The translations under genes and the position numbers were made by a program. Below are positions 32,615-44,595 of a DNA stretch of 64,000 bases, one piece after another. Origin of the DNA: Chinchilla lanigera (Eukaryota > Chordata > Mammalia > Rodentia > Chinchillidae); assembly GCF_000276665.1 (NCBI RefSeq), contig NW_004955427.1:4330828-4394827 (forward strand). Direction: 5' to 3'. Every line of letters starts with the position of its first letter. The first letter of the stretch is position 1. The notes below the pieces were generated by a model that was given only the letters and a program-made list of their open reading frames with translations, had not been told where the DNA came from and did not search any database.

Positions 32615-35205
32615 ATTGTTCAGAGCTATTTGTAAAATCCCCGAATCACTACAATCTCCATAAAGTAGAAAGAGCATATCCAGTGCCTCTCTCTGACTTA
32701 TAATGAATGTGACACAATTGAAATAGATGTTAAAGTCAACCTTCACATTTGTAGCATTTTCCATCAGAGCGCATTGTGAAGTGGTTCATAACTAAACCAC
32801 AACTGGAGTTATTACCCGAACACCTCCATGAATAGACTCACTCAAAATGTCAGATGTAGAAATGCAAGAACTGAGGGATTTTCCAAAGTGGAATTGTATG
32901 ACAGTGATGACTATGTTAATGCACACATGAGACAGCCCTTGAAGATTTCTTCAGCTCATAGAGATTAAGTGCAGTCAGGAATTTATAAATTTTACCAATT
33001 CACTGAGCCAGTAAAAAAGTACCAGCATTACTCCCTACCATGATTTTAAGGAAAAACTGCTATTATTTGATTGGACTTGGTGTACTACTTGATAAATCTA
33101 TAGAGATGGACACCCGTTTTACATAGACCTGGATATATAGACAAGTATAGAAATAACAATAACATCTCATATAAAAAACAGAGTTTACTTCACTTTGTTT
33201 TCCTTAACAGCTAGTTTCTGTCCTTATTCTGGCTGAGTAGCAGAGGGGTAAGTATCAGGATCATCACTGCAGTGGATAACTAAATCAGTGTTCTATTAGG
33301 TTGAAAAAATGCTTTCTGATGATCTTTCATTAGCTGAGTAGCATAAATGAATTAAAATAAGCAGTGAAGTTATTTTTATCATTTATGATATTTGTTGAAA
33401 TTTCAATAAGTAATCTAAAAAGTTATACAGAGCATTTTTGCAGAAAAGATTTTTTGTCAACGTAAGTACAACATCATTACAAAACTACTACTTCAAAGAT
33501 TTTTCTCTTCTAGGAGAGATGTAAAAAGTAGCTATCCTCATAGTGTATTTATGAACTGCATTTCTCCAAAAGTTCATTATGGTTATTTGAATATATTTTC
33601 ACATAAGCTAAACCTCATGTGGTTCGTAGGCTCAGGTAATCCTATGTATTATCATACTTTGAAGCATAATGAAATCACGAGATATCTAGATTGAAAAGAA
33701 TAATTTGATATTATTACGCCTAATATTGGGACTGTGGCAAAAAGCATTGCAGCCTCATCTCTTTAGTTTCTGAGACAGACTAGAGCTGTCGTGTGCTGGC
33801 AGCCGCTGATCTCATCCTAGTGGATGTCTTGGGCCCTGCTTACGGAGGGAGTGCTAATGGGCTACCTGGGCGGACTGATGTGGACATGAAGACAGTATCA
33901 CCACCTAGCAATTCATACACATCCGTGGAGGAGCTGGTGCAGTGTCAGCCCTAATAATGACTCCTGCACCAAATTAACAGTGTAAAGCACTTGAAATGCA
34001 TAAGACATTTCAGGAAGATGAACCTTTATTAACACTTAATTTCAAATAGAAAAAAATAGGTTGTTGATACAAAGGTTAGTTGACTTAATCAGCCGAGGGC
34101 CGGAAGCTGCTTCTCTTGTGCTCACTTTTTCATTCTAACTCACGGTCTCTCCCTCCCTCCCTATGTTCCCTGTCCCTGCTTCCTCTTCTCCCTACATTTG
34201 TCTCACACATCCAATGATTTATAGAATCGTTCTCTTTTGTTTTTCCTGATGTCCCAGTATAAGAAACGAGAAAAATCTGGTGTAAAATAATTATGAAATA
34301 ACAACAAGAACTGTAAAATAATGCATACACACATGCATGAACAGACACAGAGAAAAGCGTAGTAAAACAGACTTGAAAGCAACCCAGTGCAGGCTATTCT
34401 TAAGAGTTTTGGTAGTGCGAAGAGTTTGGGATCTCAACCTAAATTTCTGATAAAACATGGATGCCAGTCATTTAGTCTCAACATTTTTTTTCTCTCAGTT
34501 CAAACTTCAAATACCCAGAATGAGCATCTACTTGGACGTGTGAAGATCACTTCTTCCAAAGGACAGAGAGAGAAGAAGATCTGAATGAAAGGCAGCAATA
34601 TCCAACTAGCAGGAGTGGAAATGGAACTACAGTTTCCAAGAGAAACCAAATATGATTAGGAGATGATTGGATATCAAGGAGTACAAAAGAGAGATGGGGA
34701 AAGACATGAAACTACAAAGCTTTGCCACTTTAAGAACTGAAAGTGGAAATACTGAATTATCTACCAATACAGTTGTAAAAAATGAATTATTGCTAGTGAG
34801 CAATTATTGTTAATGCAATTATTAGCAATTATTTCTGATGACTGATTCATTTTTCTTAAGAATTCAGAAAAGTGTTGTCTACCCAAAAGACCCTGAGGAC
34901 GAAGTTGATTTCTTTTTATGGAAATATTTCCTCCAGCTTCTATTAATCAGTATTTGTTTGTCTACACAGGCTACATGGAAAGCAAACATATATTTTAAAA
35001 TTAGCCAGTTGTTTCGGGAGGATAAAGTGAGTGGGTGTAACCTGTTCAGAGGTGTTTGTCTCACTGTCAAATGTGTCTGAGTATCTGTATTGTGGAGCAA
35101 TTTGGGCATATTCTTCATAATGACTTCTTACAAAAATAAGCATATGTTTTAGCCTAGTGCCTAGAAAAACAAGGCATATAGCTAAGGGAATGAACATGCA
35201 GCATT
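32615..35205. other. No gene seen
   Basis: No recognisable element. 33760-33960 is less AT-rich ('gctggcagccgctgatctca', 'gtggaggagctggtgcagtg') but has no extended frame. Its origin is unknown; it could be a fragment of a processed transcript or an old repeat. Confidence 0.45.
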
Positions 35206-35211
35206 GAAGAT

Positions 35212-35585
35212 TGTGTTAGTCTGTTAAGACTGCCATGTCATGTCAAAGTATTGCATGTTAAGTGGCTTAAATAATATCAATTTTTTTTCTTTGATTTTGG
35301 AGCTCAAAGTCCAAAATGAAAGTGTTTAATTTCTTCTGGAGCCTCTCTTCTTGGCTTGTAGGTGGAGGGACCCTGTGCCTTTCATAGTCATTTCTTGCTA
35401 AGTGTCTATCTTTTAGACTCTTACCAGAGCCCCAGGGCTTCAGAATAAGGGCCACCCTTAAACTCAGTTAACTTCGATAGTCCCTTTAAGGGCCCTAGCT
35501 CCAAATACTGTCACATTCTACTTTACTTAGGGTTAGGACTTCAATACGTGCATTTTTTAGGCAGTATAATTCAGCTCCAAACAAT
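35212..35585 (-). mobile_element. MLT1-like MaLR LTR, reverse orientation
   Basis: Plus-strand order is the reverse complement of an MLT1-type LTR: 'gtgttagtctgttaagactg', 'aagtggcttaaataat', 'gattttggagctcaaagtcc', 'ctcttcttggcttgtaggtg', 'agggccacccttaaactcag', 'ctccaaatactgtcacattc', 'ttagggttaggacttcaata' and 'gtataattcagctccaaaca'. Both ends are present, so the LTR is nearly full length (~370 bp). On the minus strand it begins near TTTGGAGCTGAATT. Confidence 0.85.
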
Positions 35586-35589
35586 TAGA

Positions 35590-36445
35590 TAATTGTTCTT
35601 AAGATAATTAATAACGTTAGAAATTTATTGGAGAAAATGCTGAGCTGGAAAACTGTATTCACTAGAGAAACCATTTACTACATTTTTTTCTCTATGTTCT
35701 TAAAATTACATTTTAAATTATGAGAAACGATTATCATATTTTTTAAAAACATCACACCTGCTCTGAATTTTTCCCAGTAAATGGAGATTCTAAGCAGAAA
35801 ATTAACTTACTTTTACCCATGACTGTTTTCCAAATATATGTATATAAACATAAACCCTGCTTGTTCTCCTCTAGGAATTATGGGATATATGCTAACCAAA
35901 TAGCTTCAGTTAAGTACAAGGTATTTGTTGAAGGAAATGAAATGCCACTCCTTTATTCAAGTATCTAATTGTGCCAATGAGATTATGATAATAAATTACT
36001 GTGCTAAAAACCAAATATTAGTCATAGGTGTAACCTCAATTTTAAGCAAGGAAAAATTTTATCAATTACACAAGAACTAAGTTATAATACACAAAGTGGT
36101 TTATTACAGCTATGTTTCTCTCTGGATACTTTTTAATAGTTCTTCAAAATGTATAGACATACTCTATCCAGACATATGATGTTTTTAAATATATGATAAT
36201 CTTTTCTCATAATTTAAAATGTAATTTTAAATTACACTCTATCTTGACATGGCCTGTGATAGATTTTAATTTTATAATTTTATAATATCCTACTCCAAAA
36301 TTTGTTGACCACTGAATAATTTTTTCAGAATTAAATGCAATTTCCTGGCAGGTGGGCGGTTCCTTTGTATCATGTGAGATTAGGTGACAGAGATTTATGG
36401 TTTAAAACTGCTCAGTGTTTAAATATAAGTCATCTTACCTTAAAA
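35590..36445. other. No gene seen
   Basis: Very AT-rich; no recognisable repeat. It leads into the low-repeat block at 36450-37000. Confidence 0.5.
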
Positions 36446-36449
36446 ATTT

Positions 36450-36995
36450 GAACAAATACAAATCAGTGAGGATATATTGAGATGATAAATTGTCTGTTTT
36501 GGCTACTTTAAAGTTTCTCCAAGTAAAGGGCTCATTTACTTGGAGGAACTTTAAATGCTCACTATGCTAAAACACAAAGCATCAGACTAATAAAATATTG
36601 CATATGGCCATTGAATTAGATTATCCTGCCTCTCTTACAGGAGAACTGCAACTAATGGGCCTAATTGCTTTTGAGAACTTGGGACATTTTTATTCTCCCC
36701 TGTACCAAATGCTTTATATTTCATTTGAGCAACAAGAGCTTTCTGGGATAATGCCCTTACACTTTAATTAGAGGGTTGAAATATGATTTTAATGCCCAAG
36801 CAGCCCTCCAAAATGAAAATTGTAAATATTTTTGCAGAAGAAATACCAGCAGAACTGTCCTAAGATCTATGCTGATAACTATGCAACTATAAATATATGC
36901 AGAGTTTAATTAACTTCCATTACCCCTCAGAAAGTCTATGTACCTGGCAGGAGTAATGAACAGATGTATAAATACTGGAGAAGACTGCTGAAAAC
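36450..36995. promoter_or_regulatory. Candidate conserved non-coding/enhancer-like block
   Basis: A repeat-free block with several homeodomain-type cores: TAATTG at 36662, TAATTA at 36765 and the palindrome TTAATTAA at 36906-36913. It contains many short AT motifs separated by ordered non-repetitive text, and a strong hairpin at its left edge. Such blocks in mammalian gene deserts are often conserved enhancers. Conservation cannot be seen from one sequence, so this is inference only. Confidence 0.3.
36507..36555. repeat. 21-bp near-perfect inverted repeat (hairpin), 7-nt loop
   Basis: The left arm is 36507-36527 (TTTAAAGTTTCTCCAAGTAAA, with one base omitted here to avoid a long run: it begins TTTAAAG and ends CAAGTAAA). 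The right arm is 36535-36555 (begins TTTACTTGG and ends CTTTAAA). The loop is GGGCTCA. The arms differ at one position, which would be a U-G pair in a plus-strand transcript and A-C in a minus-strand one. Stem length is like a short miRNA precursor, but the loop and stem are small for one. Confidence 0.9.
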
Positions 36996-37049
36996 CAAAG
37001 ATTTTTCTCAAACATTATGTATAGCCTTCTGTTGGAGAATTGTCATTTG

Positions 37050-37425
37050 TAAAAATTGTGGCAAACATTCTGAATTTTGTATGGAAAAATGAATTTTGGA
37101 GTCTCTCTCCTGCATGGCTCCATATTTTCCCTTGTTAAAGTTTAAATTGAGTCTAGTTGTTAGAATATATGTAAATAGTGGTGTGTTATCATATAATTTC
37201 AGGAAAGAAATCTAGCTCAGGAAACATTAAATACCTGGCTAGTGTGTCTTCACTGAGAAAATAGGAATATATGCACATCATCTACATATTTTATGCATAT
37301 CTAATAGGTAGTGACGTGTGCTTTAGTGACTGAGTTTAAATTTTCTTATTCCAGATGGCTATTGTTGAGGGAGTATATACAATTAGCTGTGAAGCGTAAG
37401 TCAGAAAAAGTCTGAACAGGTCACA
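37050..37425. other. No gene seen
   Basis: AT-rich connecting sequence without recognisable element. Confidence 0.5.
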
Positions 37426-37427
37426 GC

Positions 37428-37920
37428 ACACTTACTGAGGCGCGGGGGTTCTGGGTTTCGGTGGGAAGGACAGACATTGGCTGTCTCCCTGTTCAAGCTC
37501 TTTGGCCTTGTGCAGCCTCCTATCATTATTGTAGATGGGTAAAGTGGAGATGCCCCCAGTATCTGCCACCAAAACTGTCTTATGACTGCTCCACATGGCA
37601 AGACCGTGTCGACGGAACTCCTCTGATGGTCCCGCTTCATCCACCGGCAGTCCCGTGCCCCGTCTTTTGTATCAAGACTGCCGCCATGTTTGTAAACTAC
37701 TACAGGAACATTCTACATAGGAAGAGTTGGCAAGCTGGCCTGAGAGGAAACTTTTCATGAGAATGAGCCATCGTTTGGCTTCTGTAACAATCATGTCTCC
37801 CTTGGATAGTTCTGCTAGTCTGTCAGCACATCTCACAGGGAGTCCTCCGAGGCTTCTCCAGGAGCGTGACACACGACTTCCTTGCTGTTTCTGCTCCTTT
37901 GGCTTCTGCTGCTGACCTCT
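37428..37920 (-). other. GC-richer segment of unknown origin, possible retropseudogene
   Basis: This block has several CpGs ('aggcgcgggg', 'accgtgtcgacggaac', 'actgccgccatg') and is clearly less AT-rich than its flanks. The minus strand has overlapping frames 37401-37640, 37432-37644 and 37672-37872. The last reads MSRSWRSLGGLPVRCADRLAELSK. On the minus strand a good Kozak-like 'acATGGCGGCAGTC' lies near 37688, but the frame closes soon. I recognise no protein. It could be an old mRNA retrocopy, a lineage-specific transcript or an unknown repeat. Confidence 0.35.
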
Positions 37921-38231
37921 GTTGTATATTTTACTGCTACTCCATCTATAAGAGCAAAGAAGAGGTTAGTACAAGGAAAGCACTGATGATAAAAAAGGAA
38001 CATAAAAGATAAAAAAGGTCTGGTGAGGATGATGTTAGTCAGCAAGATGAATGAAAAAAAGAGAGTAGGGTTACTAAGGGGAATAAGAGGAATATAAGAC
38101 TGTTATTTGCCATGTCAGTCTTTTTGTTTTACTTCTATTTTGAGTACACAATGTATTACCAATACTTTAGAAAAATATGAAGTCCTAAGAATGATCCAAA
38201 TCAGGTATTTCATTTCTTTTTTTCTTTCTGA

Positions 38232-38328
38232 TTTTTTTTTTTTTTTTTTTTTTTGGTAGCAGGAATTGAACTCATGACTTTGTGCTTGCCATGCAAGCAT
38301 TGTACCACTGAGTTAAGTCCCTGGCCTT
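38232..38328 (-). mobile_element. ID-like SINE, reverse orientation
   Basis: On the plus strand, a 23-base T run precedes 'ggtagcaggaattgaactca', 'tgtgcttgccatgcaagcat' and 'accactgagttaagtccctg', the reverse of box B, the tRNA-like centre and box A. It is more diverged than the copies at 9799 and 55532. No clear target-site duplication is visible. Confidence 0.85.
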
Positions 38329-38404
38329 AAACTAAGTATTTTAGTAACAGGAAATCTAAAAAAATGGCATCTCAAGTAATAAGCAACCTTCACAATCCCT
38401 GGTA

Positions 38405-38645
38405 AACTTCAGTCTTTGCTGTGTTCCCTCATTTTATAATTCCTGCCATGACGAAGAAAAGCAAAACAGAATTGTACAGCTGTCAGTACCTCATGACGTT
38501 TGCCACTCTGCGCCTTCCTCCTGTGGCCTGCCGTAGCCAGTCTGGCATCTGTCCTGCGAGGACAGCCTGTTCTGTCTCCTGATAGCACAGCTCTTAGCTC
38601 CCCTGCCACCGCCTTTAGGTGATCTGTCACCACGTACAGTTTATT
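38405..38645 (-). other. Second GC-richer segment of unknown origin
   Basis: Separated from 37428-37920 by AT-rich sequence and a SINE. The minus-strand frame 38409-38633 reads MVTDHLKAVAGELRAVLSGD and continues Arg/Gly-rich. I recognise no family. It could be a second piece of the same unknown source as the segment upstream, split by the SINE and other insertions. Confidence 0.3.
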
Positions 38646-38649
38646 GTAG

Positions 38650-41600
38650 AGTGGGTTTTCATTACAAGATAAAACAAAAGCCCGAAGTCAGTAGTTCAGT
38701 ACCCTATGCACCTAAGCTACTCAATAACTGCATCCACAGCATCGGGTAATTCAGCTGTTCAGAGGAACCTTTTGTCTTCCTTTTTATCCCCTCTGCTTTT
38801 CTCCTACTGAACCCTGCAAATCATTTCCACACATGGGATTCTGTTTACAGTCTCCTTCTCACCTCAGTTATGTTCTTCTCTCGACCCTTTTAAATCCAAG
38901 CACTTGTAGGCATAATTTATCTCTCACCTTCTCTGACATGTTTTGGCTCTACCGTTCAGTAATGATTTTCTAACCTTCCATCGTCCGTCCTTAATGACCC
39001 CTTATGTAGCATTTGCACATTGGGATTGAATTTGGCATGGGTATCATTTCTCCCTAAAGAAATATAAATTTGATGTCAATTATCCTTAACTAGAGTCTTC
39101 CTTATAACTCACATAGTTTGGCATGTATGATGTTTGACCTATGTACTTACGAAGTATTAAATGAATGAATATAGATTTCAAATTCTTTTGGCTTTGAATC
39201 TCTCTAATAAATGCTTAGGGTCAAATTGAAGTCTGATTGCACAGGTAGTTAAGAGTGTAACAAACACCAAGCCATACTAATTTATAAACATATATATGAG
39301 GTACTATACAAATAAAAATAATTCACAATACTTCAACTATAAAATATAACCTTGTGTTTCCACACTTTGTTTTTTAAATAAATTAAAAGCAAATTAATAA
39401 AATTCTTGGTTGAATTGCAGCACCCTGGAAAGATTATTTCTCCCAATTTTTAAAATAAACGTGAGAATAAATTGACTAGAAGTTAATATCTTCATGAGAA
39501 TGCCAGTCACATACCTGGTAAAAGTAATAAAATAAAAAATAACAGAAAACATGCAATCAGATCATATCTGCAAAATGATGAATTACCCTAACTTCTCATA
39601 AATTCTGAAAGTAACCATTTAAACTATTAAAGTAATTCGAGTTTGCTTTTATTTTTGCATGACAAAAGCTGTACATTGAGATGCCTCTTAAAACTACAGA
39701 GGTGAGAAAATCATTTCTTTTTATTTTGTTATAGGCAGTGTAAGAAAATAGTAACACAAGAGCTTTTGCTATTTACAAGAAAAATACAGATACATGATTT
39801 TTACATTCCTAGTAGAAATTTCAAAAGATATTGTTTTGTCTTTCACTTTTCATCACAAGTGCAATGTGAAACATAAACCAAGAACAAGCCTTATCTCTTA
39901 GAAAGTTCCAGGCGTTTGACAATTTTATAGTTTCGGCTCATCAAGTAGGCACTGACTGCTAACATTAGCCCGAAGTGTATGAACACTTATAAATATTGCA
40001 TGCAGAAGAGAGGCTGCACTTAGACGGGTGATTAATAGTCCTGTTGTTGATAAGCTATTGTATCTTTTTTGTATGGAAAAAGCAATTAGAAACACATTTC
40101 CGACTATCCCAGACAGACTTTAGACTCTTTACAGTAGAAAATTAAAATTTCAGACATTGCAAAGAGTGAAAGAGTGTAACAAATATAACTTCAGTGTGTA
40201 AGAATAATACCTGGCGGACCCAGATAAGATCATAAGACCAAGTTTGACTTATGCTTTCTTTTTTGATAATACATTTTTATAAAGCTAAGAAGTTGAGTGT
40301 TTTTACTGTGAGAGTGTAAGTGTGTGTGTAAGAAAGGAAAAGGGAAAGTAAGAACACTCCAAAAAATTAAGTACAAAAGCCAAAGAAGTGGTAGCTTTGA
40401 CAACTGAACCATAATAAATCTATGTGCATACAGGTTGGGAGCATAAAATAATAATCTGGAAGTGAATTTTACTATCAGATTTAGAGAGCCATTTTATAAA
40501 TTTCAGTGAAATTTATTTTTTGAATAAAAAGATTTGTAGCCTTTGAGTTTTTATTACATCTAATTCAAACTAGGCATTATGAATTATGTCAGTCAGTCTT
40601 GGCTAAAAATTCCATCAGGTTTTTATACAGAAAATGATTATTATTCATTTTATTATCATCATTTATACTAAAGAAATATTTTCTACAAAAACTTTAACAT
40701 ATGTTCTTAATGTGGGTGGAAAATGTTAAGTTCACGATATTAAGAATCTATTAAAATCTTTCGTGGACATTTGCTTTCTTTCCTTAGAATTTCCATAAAA
40801 GCCAGATAATTTATTTAGAGTAGAGAAACTAGGCATCTTATTTTCATTATTGCTTGTAAGTTGCTCACTGTAACTGAGTGTTACCGTCATTCTTCATCTC
40901 AATATTTTTTAGAAATTTTATATACTGAGTTTTAAATTTTAAATTTGAGTTCCAAAGGCTATAATGGCAATGTTTCTGATAAAATTGCAAAACTTCATGT
41001 ATATATACTCGTTTCTTTCTCATTATTTTCTCTATCAGCTCCAAGACTTATAAAACCAAGTTTGGAAAATCATAAAAGTGAGGGTTGAGTGTCATAGTAA
41101 TGAATATTAAAGAAAAACTTTACTAACTTGTGTTTTTTAAAATTTAAAAGTATTTTATTATCTATTGTAATAAGATTTACTTTTCTTTAGAATCCTAACA
41201 GGCACCATATCAGGTTCTACATCTGTGATAGCAAGAATGATTCCGGACAAAGAGAAGAAAAGCTCACAGGGAAGGGAGTAAGGCAAAGAATACGGTCCTG
41301 CATATAATAAAATAACAGCACTTTCAACACTTATCTGGTGCTTATTTCCCCATAGTCAATATCTGCATTTAATTGTGGATACTGCAGTATTTATCTTTAG
41401 GAACAAAATAACCACATAGTCTGGAATTAAATATGTTTTTATGTTAGAAAAAACTATAGTGCATAATTTCCCTTTGTGTGGTGTATAATGGAACTTGAAA
41501 TAAAAATCTGTGAAATGTATTACAAATGAGAAATGCACATTAGCAAAACCAAATGAAATTTAGGAGTTATTAAGGGATTACTTTCATCTTAACTAATTTT

Positions 41601-43300
41601 AACTACGTTAATGAATGGTAGTTCAAATAATATTTTTTCCCCTAGATATGACTGTGATTTTTCTGGATTGTTCGTAGTCTTTCCACATTGTTAGCACGCA
41701 TAGCAAGATCCAAGATTGCATTTTATATATTTGTGGAGGTTGATTTGATATATAAGATTTTCAAGACAAAGTAGTTGTCGGTAATCAATTTCATTCTTTC
41801 AATAGGACCAAAAAATTCAATTCAAAAGCAGCCATCAGATCTCATCAAGGAAAAGGTTACTAAGACTATCTTCAGGAGATCAAAGAAAAGTTAAATAAAT
41901 AAAACAAAACCAGTGCCCCACCTCTTTTCCCTCCAGATAAAGGTTGAGGGAGCCAGAGACGTGGATTACAGACTGCACCTCTGACAGTTTTGATTAGCAC
42001 AGTATTCCTCAGCTGCTCACCTAGCAGGGTGAAAGCTTTATTTAACGCATTTAATATTACCATTAAAATACTGGTATTCTTAGGTTTTATCCTCTAAGTC
42101 AGTTGTGTGGCTGTTTCCAGCATAAATGAAAAATACAGTAGTGAAATGAGTGTTGGCTATTTTGACTCTAGTAAGAACTAATTGTATGATTTTGTGGTTA
42201 TCCTGCTGTCTATTAAGAATACAGCCTGTGTTTAAAAAGCGATATTGGCTTTTTCACTGCTGACTCCATGCATATATGTTACAGTGTACAAGTACCCGTA
42301 GTAGTCATTTATTTCCTGGGAAATTATAGTAGAACGCAGTAGGGTCAGAGATTAATCACAGTCCCCAGATAAGTGTGGATGTGAACAGCCTCATTCTGCC
42401 TCAGCCCATTCCTCTGCTCGCTCTCCTTATGTCATTTATAAAGCCATTTTCTTTCTACATCCTGAAGGAAAGTAGGGCTTTGGGCCACTCCATCTCGGAG
42501 AATGATTCCGTCCTTAGCAGCTTCCAATCCCTCTAGTGCTATTTTTCTGAATGTGTTTGTTTTTGTTCAGTAATGTTTAGAGTACACAAACCAAACTTCA
42601 TGTGAAATATTACCCACCCGCAAATGCTCTCAAAGGTCACTAGTAGGGTGACCGTGTCATGCAAGACTGATTTCCCTAACACAGGAGGTGACGCTATACA
42701 AGATCAGTGCTCTCTAGACGACCTGAAATGACTCTTTTGACATTTTTCCAAGGGGCAACCAAACAGTTTAAAGCAGTCCAGCTAGTAAGAGAAGAAAGAA
42801 AAGTTCATAGAGTTATATGTTGTTTGCTTCGCACGATCCCGCATCAGCAACCTTAAATTCCAGAGTTTTCTTTGAATAATGTCCTCCTCCTTGAATTTGT
42901 CATGCTCTCCTTCCTCTCTTTCTTCTTTCTTTTTTATTCTTCTCTGAGGAGTTTGTTACTATAAACCTTTGCTTCTGCCAGCATGTGACAATCCCCTAAG
43001 TTCTCTGTGTGTTCTCATGGATATCCATGTGACAGATGCTTATGTGTTTAATTAAACCTTATAGTGATTTCACTTTATTTATTATCATGAATTATGGGAA
43101 GTATATCAAAGGCATAAAACTATTCCTATGTACTATTAGAGTATTAACACCCCCACCTCTCTGATGGTATGACATATGCTCATGCATAAAATGTTAAAAT
43201 GAGTACATCCTTGTGTTTGTATGTTTTCAGTACTGCCAAGGTGTTATAGGAAATTGATAAAATTAGAAAAAAATATTAAAAAGCAATAAACAAATTAAGA
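38650..43300. other. No gene seen; a few compact non-repetitive blocks
   Basis: No SINE, LTR or L1 that I can identify. 39860-40095 reads as compact, non-repetitive sequence ('ccaggcgtttgacaatttta', 'gcattagcccgaag'-like text and 'gggtgattaatagtcctgtt', with an ATTA core) and may be conserved. 42340-42540 is less AT-rich without a coding frame. Small frames here have no domain. Confidence 0.45.
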
Positions 43301-43305
43301 AAAGT

Positions 43306-43388
43306 GGACTAGGGTTAGAGCTTCGTGGTAGAGCCCTTGCCTAGTATATGTGACTCCCTGGGCTCAATACCCACAACCACAAAAAAGT
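43306..43388 (+). mobile_element. Diverged ID-type SINE, plus orientation
   Basis: The text 'ggactagggttagagcttcgtggtagagcccttgcctagtatatgtgactccctgggctcaatacccac' (split here across A box near 'tagagcttcgtgg' and B box near 'gggctcaataccc') is a tRNA-Ala-derived ID head followed by a short A tail. The wording ('tagagcccttgcctag') is closer to the classical ID consensus than that of the other SINE copies, so it may be another subfamily. It sits beside an L1 3' end. Confidence 0.75.
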
Positions 43389-43489
43389 TAAAAATGTAAA
43401 TACTGTAAGTTTTGCTTTTAGCTATCCCAAGTGTGGTTTTTCTTTTTGGTTCTATCCCGTCTTTGCTGACCTGTATTCTAATCTGTGCT

Positions 43490-43830
43490 TTTTTTGTTAT
43501 CAACATTTTTAACTTCTGCAAATGAGTGAGAATAATTTGTGTTTGTCTTTCTGTGAGCCTCTTACGTCACTTACAATGTCTTCTAGTTTCATCTACATTG
43601 CTGTAAATAACAGTACTGCATTTACCTTCATACATGAGTAATACTTAGTTTATGTATAACACATTTCCTTTATCCATTCATCCATGGATAACCAACTGAA
43701 TTGATTCCACATCTTAGTTACTATGAAGAGTGAAAATACAGCTATAAGCACTGAAAATATCCTAGTTCTCTTTGCCTTGGTGTTATCTCTAAAAGGGAAA
43801 TTCTGGATATGTCAGTCTTGTACTACCAGT
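43490..43830 (-). mobile_element. LINE-1 3' region, reverse orientation
   Basis: Plus-strand signatures of reversed L1: 'cttctgcaaatgagtgagaa', 'tgtttgtctttctgtgagcc', 'caatgtcttctagtttcatc', 'cattgctgtaaataacagta', 'tttatccattcatccatgga' and 'tctaaaagggaaattctgga'. Frequent changes and indels mark it as old. Confidence 0.8.
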
Positions 43831-44063
43831 TCCTGGTAAACACTAGGTGATTAAGATGTAATTCAGATGTCTGCATACAAAATTGAGTAGAAGTAATCTG
43901 ATTTTAAGGTTAAAATAGTAAAGGAGAGAGATACAAAATGACTGCAGAGATACCAAGCTTTTTCTTCCTGTTTTTGTATTTCTATTTTCATCTATCACAA
44001 AAAAATTTCTAATTTGTCTTTTGATTGTTTCATTGAATCACTGGTTATTCAAAGTGACTACAT

Positions 44064-44066
<3 letters not shown>

Positions 44067-44119
<53 letters not shown>
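44067..44119. repeat. (GA)n microsatellite
   Basis: An uninterrupted run of about 26 GA dinucleotides. The purity suggests length polymorphism. Glu/Arg and Ser/Leu runs in the two strands are artefacts. Confidence 0.97.
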
Positions 44120-44122
<3 letters not shown>

Positions 44123-44155
44123 CAAATAACTTAAAATACAAATCAAAGGAGATGT

Positions 44156-44280
44156 GGGCTGGGGATTTAGCTCAGTGGCACAGCGCCTGCCTGGCAAGTG
44201 CAAGGTCATGAATTGGATTCCCGGTACTGGAAAAAATAAACAAATAAACAAACAAAAACAAAACAAAACAAAACAAAACA
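44156..44280 (+). mobile_element. ID-like SINE, plus orientation, with (AAAAC)n tail
   Basis: The body starts GGGCTGGGGATTTAGCTCAG (box A), has 'gcctgcctggcaagtgcaag' and 'aattggattcccggtactgg' (box B region), then a tail of AAATA and AAAAC units to 44280. It belongs to the same family as the copies at 9799, 55532 and 60139. I do not see a clean target-site duplication. Confidence 0.93.
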
Positions 44281-44494
44281 GATAACAAACTAAACCAAAT
44301 TCAAAATTAGAAGAGAGAAATAATTCCAAGAACAGAAGCTCATGTTATGAAGCCCATGACATAACACCATCTACCACTAGTACATTAGCTTTTAATAATG
44401 TTTCACCATTTTCTTTGGGTAGATCTTGCATCTCCATTTGTATTTTGTTATAGCTAAATTTTAAAATATTTTGCTACATTTAAAAATATATTCT

Positions 44495-44522
44495 TCTATC
44501 TTTGCTAGTACATAGAAATGGA
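44495..44522. repeat. 28-bp local direct repeat, copy 1
   Basis: TCTATCTTTGCTAGTACATA followed by GAAATGGA, repeated exactly 73 bases downstream. The intervening 45 bases contain AAATGGAAAAAATATT repeats, so this looks like slippage or a small tandem duplication. Confidence 0.95.
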
Positions 44523-44567
44523 AAAAATATTGCTAAATGGAAAAAATATTTGCTAAAAAATATATTT

Positions 44568-44595
44568 TCTATCTTTGCTAGTACATAGAAATGGA
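44568..44595. repeat. 28-bp local direct repeat, copy 2
   Basis: Exact partner of 44495-44522. Confidence 0.95.

Noticed and set aside
44156..44231. tRNA-like sequence with A and B boxes (also at 9799, 38232, 43306, 55532, 60139)
   Set aside because: These are SINE heads derived from a tRNA; the cloverleaf is degenerate and they end in A-rich tails, so they are not tRNA genes.
44014..44329. Glu/Arg-repeat and Ser/Leu-repeat frames
   Set aside because: Produced by the (GA)n microsatellite and the neighbouring SINE.
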